Part shown: positions 11,030 through 20,939 of the stretch, one piece after another
Position numbering within the stretch: the stretch's first letter is position 1
Layout of the letters: each line of letters begins with the position of its first letter
Origin: Halichoerus grypus
Lineage: Eukaryota; Chordata; Mammalia; Carnivora; Phocidae
Length of the DNA stretch: 64,000 nucleotides
Direction of reading: 5' to 3'
NCBI RefSeq assembly: GCF_964656455.1
Contig: NC_135717.1
Span: 12,243,033 to 12,307,032, forward strand
Program-made: the position numbers and the translations under genes
Notes under the pieces: generated by a model
What the model saw: the letters and a program-made list of their open reading frames with translations, nothing else
Databases searched by the model: none
What the model was told of the DNA's origin: nothing

Positions 11030-11340
11030 TTTCATCTTGTTTTAATTAAATACACAGCTGATGATGTCAGCCTGGCTCCTGGCTCCCTCAGCTTCCCCCT
11101 TGGAACAAAACATCCGGGCAGACAGTTGTGACAATTAAAGTCTGAAGACCCAAGCTTCGTTTGTTCTGAGGTAATTAAAATAAATCTGCCTAAACATCTC
11201 CAAATGCAGATAAAACCTAGTGCTGATTAGAGGTGACCCTCTAATAAACCTGATTTGATTAGGCAGAACCACTGGGGTGCAGGCAAATATTTGAGACTCT
11301 GGCCAAGCTGATTTATTCCGTTGACCTTTCACTTGGGGGA
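11030..11340. other. Candidate conserved noncoding block
   Basis: This is repeat-free sequence with dense AT-rich homeodomain-like words ('gttttaattaaatac', 'gacaattaaag', 'gaggtaattaaaat') and the imperfect inverted repeat 'gctgatgatgtcagc'. It is a regulatory candidate on texture alone. Confidence 0.25.
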
Positions 11341-11629
11341 AAAAACCTGTTTGATTCTTTCTGTCCCAGAGTACTTGAAAACTATTACCTGTGACAACTA
11401 AAGGATTTAGGTGAAATAAACAGGCGAGACCTGTGGACTTGCCCTTAAGAGTCTCAGTCAGCTACCACCTGGGACATGTTTGCTTCCTGGCAGATCAATG
11501 GAGAATGGATTTTGCCGGAGGTTCTGGCCTGGAACGCTAATTAAAAAGGACGTTCTAAAATGTACCCAGGCATGTTCTGATAAAGTCTTAGCAGATGTGG
11601 GTGGTGAAGGTTGTTTTTTAAAGTCACAG

Positions 11630-11690
11630 GTGGTTTTTTTTTAATTTATTATATTTAATTATTAATATTATATATTTATTTATTAAGGTA
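11630..11690. repeat. AT-rich low-complexity tract
   Basis: About 60 bases are almost pure A and T, starting in a T9 run and continuing as irregular 'tatttaattattaatatta' words. No unit repeats cleanly. Confidence 0.8.
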
Positions 11691-11905
11691 ACTTTTAACA
11701 ATGTTATGTATAGAAAGACCACACTAAAACTGCATTTTTTCATTGTTTTGTCGTCTTGCTCCTGTGACACTGGGCATACCTCTCTTCTCAGCATTTGTCA
11801 CATTATGCTGTAATTTCTGGGTAACTTCTCTTGTTCTGTTTTTGAAAGCAGGGAAATTGTCAAATTCTTCTTTTGTCTGCCCAAATGCCTATCACATCGC
11901 TCAAG

Positions 11906-12240
11906 CACGGGGCTTGGCAAACTATATATAGCCCACCGGACAAACCAGGCCACTACCTGTTTTTGTATGACTGTGAACTAAGAATGATTTTTACATTTTT
12001 AAACGGTTGAAAAGAAATCACAGGAAGAATATTTAGTCATGACACATGAAAATTATGTGAAATTAAAATTTCAGCTTCCATAAATAAAGTTTGCCTGGAA
12101 TACAGCCATGTTCATTCATTTAGTTCATTGTCCTTGGTTGCTTTGGTGTTACAACAGCAGAATCGAGTATTTGCAGCAGAGATCCTGTGGCTTGAAAAGC
12201 CTGAAATATTTACTATCTGGTGCTTTACAGGACCCCTTTC
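11906..12240. mobile_element. hAT-type DNA transposon relic of the 'ggcaaactatggcc' family
   Basis: The stretch begins 'gggcttggcaaactatatat' and passes 'cctgtttttgtatgactgtg', 'tacatttttaaacggttgaa', 'ccataaataaagtttgcctg' and 'gaatacagccatgttcattc'. It ends 'gaaatatttactatctggtg'. It follows the whole layout of a well-known nonautonomous element whose exact family name I do not want to guess. No coding capacity is present. Confidence 0.65.
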
Positions 12241-12431
12241 CTATTCTATAGTAGTATTATCATAAGTGCTTATTGTTTGAATTATTTCACATATAAACCT
12301 GAGTTCTCAGAGTTACTCCAATCCTGAAAGTGTTCAGTGAATATTAAATGAATGAATGACTGACCTATTTCTCTTATCTTTTTGTAACCTTAGGTTTACG
12401 TGTTAGTGGTACTGATTCATTTCTGAGAGTT

Positions 12432-12765
12432 ATAGCCGGCCCTTGAATGATGCAGGGGTTAGGGGTGCTGACCTCAGAGCAGTTGAAAATCCACATATCA
12501 CTTTTGACACGCCCCCCCCCCCACAAATTTAACTCCTAAAAGCCTACTGTTGACCGAAAGCCTTACCGATAATGTAAACAGCTGATTAACACATATTTGT
12601 ATATGTATTATGTGGTATATTCTTACCGTAAAGCAAACTAGAGAAAAGATGTTATTAGAAAAATCATGAGGAGGAGGAAATACATGTACAGCATTGTGCT
12701 GAGTTGCAAAAAAGCCATATATAAGTGGACCCGTGCAGTTCAAACACATGTTATTCGAGGGTTAG
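12432..12765. mobile_element. Tigger-group DNA transposon relic (nonautonomous)
   Basis: The ends are 'ggcccttgaatgatgcaggg' and the imperfect inverse 'gttattcgagggttag'. Internal words are 'aaaagcctactgttgaccga', 'aagccttaccgataatgtaa' and 'gtggacccgtgcagttcaaa'. The second copy near 55.3 kb shares this layout and is closer to intact. A run of C residues at 12512-12524 sits inside. It carries no transposase. Confidence 0.7.
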
Positions 12766-12811
12766 AAGAGTTTTGTTAATTCTTGTAAACTTTCCAGGTT
12801 CTGAACCTGGT

Positions 12812-12900
12812 GTTTGAGATAAAGAGACACCATGAGGCTTACAGAAGTTACGCTGACCGGGTCATGCAGCGAAGAAATGGCATAACTATTCCTGTATTCA
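12812..12900 (-). mobile_element. MIR SINE core fragment
   Basis: The words 'ccatgaggcttacagaagtt' and 'acgctgaccgggtcatgcag' line up with the reverse MIR core ('gaggctcagagaagttaagt', 'gcccaaggtcacacag'). This matters because the stretch also reads as about 40 open codons behind a splice-acceptor-like 'ctttccag', which could mislead gene finders. Confidence 0.55.
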
Positions 12901-12904
12901 TCTT

Positions 12905-13645
12905 TTCCTCTCTTTGCTGAAGCCATCCTCTGTGATGAAAGAAAATTCATATAAACCTGGGGATGTTCATGAGCAAATTACTGCCCAGTACTGTATAATG
13001 CATTAATTAGTTCATGTAGACATCAGTATCTTTCCTTGTGGGTTCTTTAGTTCATTAGCAGGGAAATTCATTTAAAAAATAATAAATCCATGGCTTAAAA
13101 AGTAAACACTGCAGAGAATGATAGCAATGATCAAATGTAGACAGTGTGGCCTTTGAGAACCACTGTGAAATTGTTTAGTGAATTAAATGATTATGCTTTT
13201 GATATTCATATATCTACTTCCATTGACTGTTAAGGAAAATGCTTCAAGGAGTTCAGATGAGATATAGGTAAAGTTTACTCTTAAGACAATAATGTTCTTA
13301 GGTAAAACAAAACAAAATGACAGCTAACAAATATACAGTGACTTGAAATCTGGCTTTTGTTTTGAGACAGTATCTTTAAAATGACCAGTGTCACAAATTT
13401 AATTCCATTCATAAACAGTGGAGCTGGAGGGTGTTGGAATATTCCAGAATGAAGTGAGAAACCAGTAACTTACGGAAAATTTCTTAATTGAAATAGTATG
13501 TAGTCTGCTGGAGTTTGAGGGAGAAGATGAATTTGGCAGGAAGGAGAAGGAAGGAAGGTTAGAAGATACATAAAGAAATATGGGCCTGAACTTACCTGGG
13601 AATCTGGGGAAGTAAGGTTTTCCTCAGAAGAACACCACTGTACTC
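12905..13645. other. AT-rich unique DNA, nothing recognised
   Basis: There is no repeat consensus and no open frame of note. A purine-rich stretch lies at 13535-13565 ('ggcaggaaggagaaggaagg'). Confidence 0.45.
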
Positions 13646-13649
13646 ACCT

Positions 13650-13860
13650 GTGGGGTACCCAGTATGCGACAGGTACTTTTTATACCTTTTTACCAGCTTT
13701 GCAATAGCGTTGCATGGTATGTAGGGATAATACCCCTGTCTTATGGCTGGAAAAGCGGGAACTTTGGTTAATTGGCTTGCTTGAGGTTTTATAGTTAGTA
13801 GCCAGAGGAGCCAGGTTTCAAACCCAAATCTGTCTGACTCCAGCCCTTAATGTCGTTTTT
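13650..13860 (-). mobile_element. MIR SINE
   Basis: Reverse MIR layout: 'cttatggctggaaaagcggg', then 'tatagttagtagccagagga' and 'gccaggtttcaaacccaaat', then 'ctgtctgactccag'. The last words are the inverse of the MIR tRNA-like 5' part. Confidence 0.65.
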
Positions 13861-13864
13861 ACTG

Positions 13865-16220
13865 ACCTACTACCTCAGAGCTTGATTCCCAGAGATTTCA
13901 TCATTGAAATCATGCATTGAGAAGATGTGTAAATCCAGCCTGAGGCCATATGTCATCGTGTGAATAAACTTCCTCCCCATTTCACGTGCTTTCTCTTTCT
14001 TTCTGGTTACTTTGTACAACAGCTTTGATTTGTGAGCTTCCTATGTCCCCTTCAGTGGTAATCCTGTTGATCGATATCAAGTTGATTTTGCTGTGTAACG
14101 TAGAGAGACTTTCGATAGGGGGTAAACACTATCACAAAACTCTTGAAAGAGCAATAACTCCCACCCAACTGAAAAATTAAGTTTGGTTTGTCTTTGGCGG
14201 TATGTGCCCCATCCCTCGGCCCTGGCACTCCGGGGGATTCTAAAAGGGAGAATTTGAGAACAACATTCCAGGCTTAGAGCCTCCACATTCCTTGGGTTCT
14301 GTTGGAGGACTTCTTGGCAGCATTCAAAGAAGCCTGTGTTTTCCTATTAATTTTCCATCCCAGGCCACCTGCTTCCGCCTTCCTGCTGTTTTCCTTTTGT
14401 ACCTACGGGGTTGGTGCTCCTAAGGCTTTTCTACAACTGGCTTTCATCATTTACACCACTGAGTTTTACAGGAGCTTTTCTTTTCAGATTTTGATGTTTG
14501 ACACAGTTACAGATTTTTATTTATTTATTTTTAATATGTTCACTTCTGAGCCTTTTTAGACTTTATGGTGGCAGCCTCCAGGAGAGAGAGAGAGAGAAAA
14601 AAAACAAAACCAGGCACATTTTGTGTGGAGTCAGGAGGCAGAGGGCAGAGGGTATACAGTTGATGGAAACTGATTATTATTGATTTCTCAGACTGTAGAT
14701 CCTGTTGGTAAATTTAGATTTTACCTATTTTGGGGGAAGGTTCTGTAATGTTAGTGAGAAGTTGATTCTGGAGAAGATCCTGACTTGGATATGGCTGATG
14801 GAAAAGCCAGGATGAGCCAATGCAAAGGAATAGTGCATTTTCGCTTTTTAACCTCAGTTGCAGAGAGAAAGCAAGCCGCATAGCTTTCCCGCAGTGGGAA
14901 GCCTGCAGATCAAAGCCGTTGAATGCCCTGTGTCCCTACGCAGATGAGATTGGTGGGAACTCTGTTGCCCCTGCCCATGGGTAAGCCTAGTGCATTTGCA
15001 GAGCATTCAGCACATCAGGCTATCTTTTTGATCGCTAAAAAAAATTGAGGCGCCTAGAAAGCGGTGCGGACTGCTAGCCTAGGAGGTTTGATTTGTGAGT
15101 TACGAAGATTCAGAAAAGACCTTTGGTGGAGGGTGAACTCGCCTTATCAAAATATTGTGAAAATTCTGAAGACAAGTGAATCAAGTTAGTAAGAAATGTT
15201 CGAAGGGAAAAATCTTAAAGTGTTTAATTTGAAAACTGAAAAGGTTTGTCCTAGATGGTTAGGGGAGTTGGAGCAAAATGTGAAAACCTTTCCTTCTACT
15301 GCAGCTCCTGGTGATCAGTTCCTTCTCTTAGTCCCATAAACACGAGTGCTGTTTAGGACCTTGGCCATCTGGTGTTGGTAGGCTTGTTTTGTTTACATCA
15401 TATGACCTGCCTCTACAAATAAATTGTGTATAAGCTTAACCAGGATGACAATTGGTGTGATACTTTTTTTTTAAACCTCTAGGGCCTAAGCCCCAATGAC
15501 CAAGGGAATGAAAGCTGCTCCCTTTAAAAACCCTGATACTCCCGTTGTGCTCTCATGGTTTCTCTAAGGTAGTGTTCTACCAAAGGTGAGGGTTGTATGT
15601 TCTCGAATCACAAACAAAGCTGTCCTTGGGGATGATAAAACCATGCAGTGCTGCATGTGTATTTGTGTGTTCGATGTGGAAAAGGTTCTGGGCTATGTCT
15701 AGATATGTTTGCCATTTACTTACCACATAATGGTGCTGCACAGCTACTCCATGACAGTGTTATTGTAGCGTGAAATAGCATGGGGCTAGGAGAACACACC
15801 TAGTGAATGTGAAGGGGGATTCTCCTGGGCGCCTGGAATTGCAATGATTTGAAATGCTTTCACAGATTTGTAGGAGAGGGTAATTTTTCTTCTTTATTTG
15901 CTCCTTTTATCTTGTTCTAAAGCCCGTATTCCCTCCCCTCCCTCCTCTATATCCTTCTTATTTCTCGCTCTCTCTTCTCCTTTAAGAAAACCCTTCCTGG
16001 TAAGAATCAAAGACATTTGGAGCTTCTTGTTTTTTTATTACGAGTTGATTTGACTTGTCATTCAGTACTGTCTAGAGAATGGGAAAAGTCAGGGTGATGT
16101 GGTAGTTGCGTCCTGGAAGGGCCAGCCATCGTATTACAACGGGGAGAGCTGTTCTTGGGCATTATTTTCCAGTTCCAGCTGTGCTCTGAGTGTTGGTGGT
16201 GGTGGCAGTCACCCCATAGA
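13865..16220. other. unique noncoding DNA with a pyrimidine tract
   Basis: No interspersed repeat is recognised. A short GA run sits at 14581-14597. Positions 15922-15985 are almost entirely C and T and lie just upstream of 'aagaaaacccttcctgg'. Frames at 13986-14683 have no family features. Confidence 0.4.
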
Positions 16221-16224
16221 GCAG

Positions 16225-16416
16225 GCTCTTCAGCACTGTTGACATTGGGGCTGGGTAATTCTTCGTTGTGTGTAAAGCGTTCTGTGCCTTGTAGGATGTT
16301 TAGCAGCAGCATCCCTGGCCTCTGTATCAGTAGTTCACCCCACCCAGCTGTGACAACCAAAATGTCATTGCCAAATGTCTCCTGGGGGCAGGATCACCTT
16401 GGTTGAGAAATCAGTG
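16225..16416 (-). mobile_element. MER20 (hAT-Charlie) element
   Basis: The motifs 'cagcactgttgacattgggg', 'gggtaattcttcgttgtgtg', 'tgtaggatgtttagcagcag', 'catccctggcctctgtatca', 'cagctgtgacaaccaaaatg' and 'ttggttgagaaatcagtg' reproduce the MER20 layout in reverse. It is nearly complete. The frames of about 100 and 83 codons across this spot are readings of the element. Confidence 0.75.
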
Positions 16417-16419
16417 CCT

Positions 16420-18179
16420 TGAAGGAAAGGGAGTCCCTGAAAGCTGCGGGTTGTCACGAACCTCTGAGCTGGAGCCTTCATTTCGATGCTTCGGTATATT
16501 AAAAGTACCTCTCAAATATCAGCGATAAGGACGTATTTAGATAGTTGTGATTCCTGGGTAATCTATAAATACCATTTTAGCTCTTGCCTTCAACTTTCTA
16601 GCACTAGAAGTGTGATTATATTATTTTTCCTTATTTTTAAAATGAGAAGGTTTGTAGTAAAATGTAGTAATCTCTGAGGGGTCTCTCCCAGCCCTCACAT
16701 TTTATGATTTTAGTTCTACAACAGAAATCTTATGCAGTTATAGAACTTCAGAGCTGGACATTTGTGATCGATGACTCCATTCCTCTTCGTTCTGTCCAGT
16801 GTGATTTCCACAAATAGATCAGGCCAGAAAAAAGAGTTGATTTTTACAAGTGGAGGTTATTAAATGCTGCTGTTTAGGATTTATCAGAACAGACTTTTAT
16901 AAAAATGGTTACTTTTGTTACTGACTGACTGGCATTCAGATGATTGCCTGAACTTCACATATGTCTGTTGTTTGAAATCAGGCTTTTAATATTGGTGTTT
17001 TTTTTAAATAGTTGATATTTATATTTAATAAGCTGGCATTCTTATTACCAAACAGCTTTATGCTCTGCTACCTTGAGGGAAACTGACTTCTCCAGTGCCC
17101 TGGCTGCCATGTTGGATTATATTGGTAAATCTTCTATTCTGCCTGCTTTTTAAGCATAATTTTTTTTTTTTGGCCTGAATGAGAGGTGGTTAAAAGGGAA
17201 ATCTAATACCTTTTATGGGTTTATATGCTTCACATGTGATGTGCCCAACCAGAAATAACGAGATACACACCAGATGTGAAGGTACCAGCTAATATAATTA
17301 TGCTGGGGATCATTTTCACCATTTGAGGGCTGAATTACATTGAACTCATTTCTTAATCTCTAAAAGGATTTGGTATAGTTGCTTAAATTTGAATTGGGAG
17401 CTGAGATGAAGTACCTATGCTCGTGCTTTTAATGAACTAGAAGGGTTGGGTAGTGTGTGCCTTTTGTATTTCTGGAGCTTGATAAACAGTAAAGCCTGGA
17501 CTATGCGGATTCACGGCAAGGCTTAGATGGATGGGGAGGTGTATTCTCGTGGAAGCTAATAGCTGAGTGTGCTTTCTTTGGGCTCTTGCCTGGAAAACCA
17601 ATCTGAAAGTATAGTGGTCAGACAGTGCTGTTCTTAAGCCTTATTGGAAATAATAGGTCTTTTAGCCTGTGCTAAAAGGTAATTTTGCATACATTAAATA
17701 TTCAACAAAGGGCTTGAACTGTGCTTACTTTGGCAAACAAATAGATCCCAAAATGAATCACACAAATTGTAATGTGGAACAAATTGAAATACTTGAGGAT
17801 TTGTCTTAGAAAATATTGAACAAATTGAAACACTTGAGGATTTGGCTGACGCATAGCGCCTTCAGAAAGAAAGAATCTTGGGAAATGGCAGTGAAAGGGC
17901 AGTATTATCTCAAACTGCAGTGTGGTTCTGGACCTGGTCTGGGGGCCTCGCTCTCCTTTTACTCCCAGATATGTAATAGCAAGAAGAGAGCACTTAGGGT
18001 GTTTATTTCACCCTGGAAGATTTTTATAACGAACAGTTTTTAATGAAGCATGGCACATGGTATCATTATCATTTCTAACACAGAGAACTCATTTTCAATT
18101 TTGCTATCAAAGAAAAATGACAAATAGAGAATGCAAGAAAAACCAGATGGACTAACTGTATTAGGAGCTTAGTATGCAT
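16420..18179. other. AT-rich unique DNA
   Basis: The first part of a MIR-like element ('cttcagagctggacatttgt' near 16747) is possible but too short to call. A spaced duplication at 17777 is listed separately. Nothing else is recognised. Confidence 0.4.
17777..17844. repeat. Direct duplication, 27 bp units at 41 bp spacing
   Basis: The unit 'gaacaaattgaaatacttga' plus 'ggatttg' at 17777-17803 recurs at 17818-17844 with one T/C difference. The 14 bases between the copies are single-copy. Confidence 0.85.
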
Positions 18180-18430
18180 ATTTTGTGTCACATATTAGCA
18201 TTCATTAAGTCAAAAGGGAAAAAAATGAGTTTTGCCTACATGCATTAAACCAATAAGGCTGGCAAAGTTCCAAGCGAGCTCTTGTGGATTAATTGTTTTA
18301 TAACTGTTTTAATTAAAATTGTTCAGTATATGATTAACCTAAAAGTTTTAATTTCCACAAAACTGTTGAACAAATGAGACATTAATATTTTACATTAACC
18401 ACTGCAATATTGCTGTGGTTTTCAGAGTGG
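18180..18430. other. Candidate conserved noncoding block
   Basis: This is repeat-free sequence rich in homeodomain- and POU-like words ('tatgcatattttg', 'ggattaattg', 'ttttaattaaaattg', 'acattaatatt'). It looks like a slowly evolving noncoding element, but only an alignment could show that. Confidence 0.22.
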
Positions 18431-18711
18431 CTGCTTGTTCAAGTAAACCGTGGCAAGCGCTGGGTGGAAAGTGCTGTGTCTCATGCCGCTCTGAAGAAGA
18501 CCTGTCAGTCAAGAGTAGCTTAGCAGGGCCAGGGTGACAGCGTTGCCCGATATACTGCAAATTCCATAGGTGTGCCTTTACGTGGCCATCCCCCTCCCTG
18601 CCCCCTCCTCACACGGTCAGTTTAGAGCTGAGCCCCAGTCATAAACTGTCATGTTGAGGAGGTTAACAGTACAACATGGCGGAAGTCAACTTACTATGTC
18701 TTTTCCTTTTT

Positions 18712-18904
18712 CTTTTTTTTTTTAAAGATTTTTTATTTATTTGTCAGAGAACGAGAGCACAAGCAGGGGGAGGGGCAGGCAGAGGGAGAGAGAGAGGGGG
18801 GCTCCCTGCTGAGCAGGGAGCCCCTGATGCGGGACTCGATCCCAGGACCCTGAGATCATGACCTGAGCCGAAGGCAGACGCTTAACTGAGCCACTCAGGT
18901 GCCC
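18712..18904 (-). mobile_element. Can-SINE, long form
   Basis: T-rich tail, 'aaagattttttatttatttg', GA-rich body, 'gatcatgacctgagccgaag' and inverted head 'gagccactcaggtgcccc'. The target-site duplication is 'ctatgtcttttcctttt' at 18694-18710 and 'ctatgtctttttcttct' from 18905. There is a small deletion next to the head ('cttaactgagcc' where related copies have 'cttaaccgactgagcc'). Confidence 0.92.
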
Positions 18905-19028
18905 CTATGTCTTTTTCTTCTATTAGACTTCATACTAGTGTTGATGTACTACCACACGAAATCCTTGGGTTTGAGGGGATTGGCTGGTAGGGCCTGTGAC
19001 ATTATTGACATTAAGTTCTCTGGATTTA

Positions 19029-19245
19029 TTTATTTATTTATTTATTTTGAAAATATACTTTGAGATTTTTATTTATTTGTTTGAGAGCGAGCGAGAGAGA
19101 AACAGCATGAGAGGGGAGAGGGTCAGAGGGAGAAGCAGGCTCCCCGCTGAGCCGGGAGCCCGATGTGGGACTCGATTCCAGGACTCTGGGATCATGACCT
19201 GAGCCGAAGGCAGTCGCTTAACCAACTGAGCCACGTAGGCGCCCC
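19029..19245 (-). mobile_element. Can-SINE, long form, with extended T/A tail
   Basis: The inverted head 'gagccacgtaggcgcccc' is at 19229-19245. The tail side carries a tandem 'ttta' run and then an odd insertion-like stretch, 'tgaaaatatactttgagatt', before the body. Target sites are 'taagttctctggattta' at 19012 and 'taagttctgtggtttta' at 19246. It lies only 124 bases from the preceding SINE, in the same orientation. Confidence 0.9.
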
Positions 19246-19249
19246 TAAG

Positions 19250-20390
19250 TTCTGTGGTTTTAATTTGGGAGGTAGGTACAAATGTTTTGGAATCAAAGGG
19301 AGGGTAGGAAAGTTTGGATGACCCATCGCCTTTATTTGCTTGGCATTCTTTAGGTTGGCGCCAGGGTGATGTGGGGAGAACACATCCCACTTTGCAAATT
19401 GTAACACTGAGGCCCAGTAAAATTGCACTGTGGGTAGCTGGGGCTCCTTAAATACACAGATCTGCGTTTCTCTCGCTCAGACCCTTCTCTGCGTCTCTGC
19501 TTTCTCCCTGTGCCCCCATCTTAATGTACTTCAGCTCATCAAGAGAGTCTCCTCCCTTCCTGTAACCCTCTCCCTGTCACTTCTCTCTGGGGGTTCAGGT
19601 CATGATACTCTATAAATTAAAAGTAGTGGTGGTCTTTGAATGTCATGGAAGGGAGTTTTAAAAGGTAAGATTCAAACTGCTCATTGGAAATGATGATGAC
19701 AAAGTTGAAGCTGTCCAAAGAACCAGATAGTGATAAATTCTTTGGGCTCTCCTGCTAGGTTTTAGATCTCTGGGAGTCTGGGATGCAGTGCCTGAACAAC
19801 AGAAATATTTCGACTTTCACTTCCATAGTCAGGATCAGATGACATTGTGATTTATCCAGAGTTCCAGCTGCAGCCCTGATTTGATCTCTCTTTACCTTTC
19901 CCTGTTGTTTCTTCCTAGTACCATAAGGTTCCCTGTGTTCACCTTCCCCTCTGTTCTTTGTATCATTCTCCTAAATTCCTTCTGTTTAGCTTTTTAAGCA
20001 CCAGCTTCCAAATAAATTATTCATGTATTCAGTATTTTTGAAGTAGTTAATAATCATAAATTTTATGGTTGTACAATTGGTTGTACAAGTTGCCATATTT
20101 GCCAGAAACCAGCTTTACACAAGTGATTTTTGAGATAAATGGTTTATCAGGCATGTTGTTATCTGTTCATTTCTTTAGGCTCTCTTGAGTTCTATTATTG
20201 CATGAAGGTAGATCATTAGAAATGCGCATACCTGGACCATATTATTTGATTCTTCAGAGAATTGCCATCAAGAGTTAGAGTGCTATGTCCTTGGTAAATG
20301 GAGAATAAGAGCACTCAATTTAAGAATTAAATATTCTGCATTCAAAGAATATTTCTGACTTTTGCAAAACCTTAAAAATAATCTGATATC
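19250..20390. other. unique noncoding DNA
   Basis: No repeat is firmly recognised. The pyrimidine-rich stretch at 19440-19590 might be an old LINE relic but cannot be supported. Confidence 0.4.
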
Positions 20391-20395
20391 TTAAT

Positions 20396-20396
<1 letters not shown>

Positions 20397-20479
<83 letters not shown>
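20397..20479. repeat. Compound microsatellite (CT)20(CA)21
   Basis: Forty bases of uninterrupted CT (20397-20436) switch directly to forty-two bases of uninterrupted CA (20437-20478). Such perfect dinucleotide runs are normally length-polymorphic in a population. The strand-biased purine/pyrimidine half next to an alternating half could adopt non-B structures. Confidence 0.97.
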
Positions 20480-20481
<2 letters not shown>

Positions 20482-20750
20482 AGCTTCTTTGGGAATTTGG
20501 TGCCAGGAAAATACTCCTTAATTCTGACCCACATATATGGGCATTCCTTTAATTCTCAAATGTTTGTTGAATGAGAGAATACTACACAATTAGGTAAGGG
20601 TTCTTTTGCATTTTCCAGGAAATGCCACACTTAATTCAGTAACCAACTTTAGATAGCCCATGTCCTTGATGATGGAGTAGTAGTATTCTTTTGCTTGGTG
20701 AGTACTCTTTTCCATCTACTTTTAACAGATTTTTCTTTGGTTAAAAACTG

Positions 20751-20936
20751 GGGGGCGCCGAAGCATCTGCCTTCGGCTCAGGTCATGATCCCGTGGTCCT
20801 GGGATGTAGCCCTGCATCAGATTCCCTGCTCAGCGGGAGTCTGCTTCTCCCTCTCCCTCTGGCACCTCCCGCCTCCAACGTCATGCTCTTTCTGTCTCAA
20901 ATAAATAAATAAAAACTTAAAAAAAAAAAAAAAAAA
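20751..20936 (+). mobile_element. Can-SINE with promoter A box deleted
   Basis: The head reads 'ggggcgccgaagcatctgcc' and then the normal body 'ttcggctcaggtcatgatcc', so about 20 bases that include 'tgggtggctcagtcg' (the pol III A box of this family) are absent. The tail is a near-pure A run of about 18. The duplicated target is 'aaaaactg' (20743-20750), repeated just after the tail. The B-box area is also altered ('gggatgtagccc'). Confidence 0.88.
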
Positions 20937-20939
20937 CTG

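Noticed and set aside
11063..11077. Possible Maf/AP-1 palindrome 'gctgatgatgtcagc'
   Set aside because: The half-site spacing (5 bases) does not fit the usual Maf recognition element, so it is mentioned only as an inverted repeat.
12797..12915. About 40 open codons behind an acceptor-like 'ctttccag', with a protein-like look
   Set aside because: The core aligns with the reverse MIR consensus ('gaggcttacagaagtt', 'gggtcatgcag'), and no good donor follows, so it is a MIR relic and not an exon.
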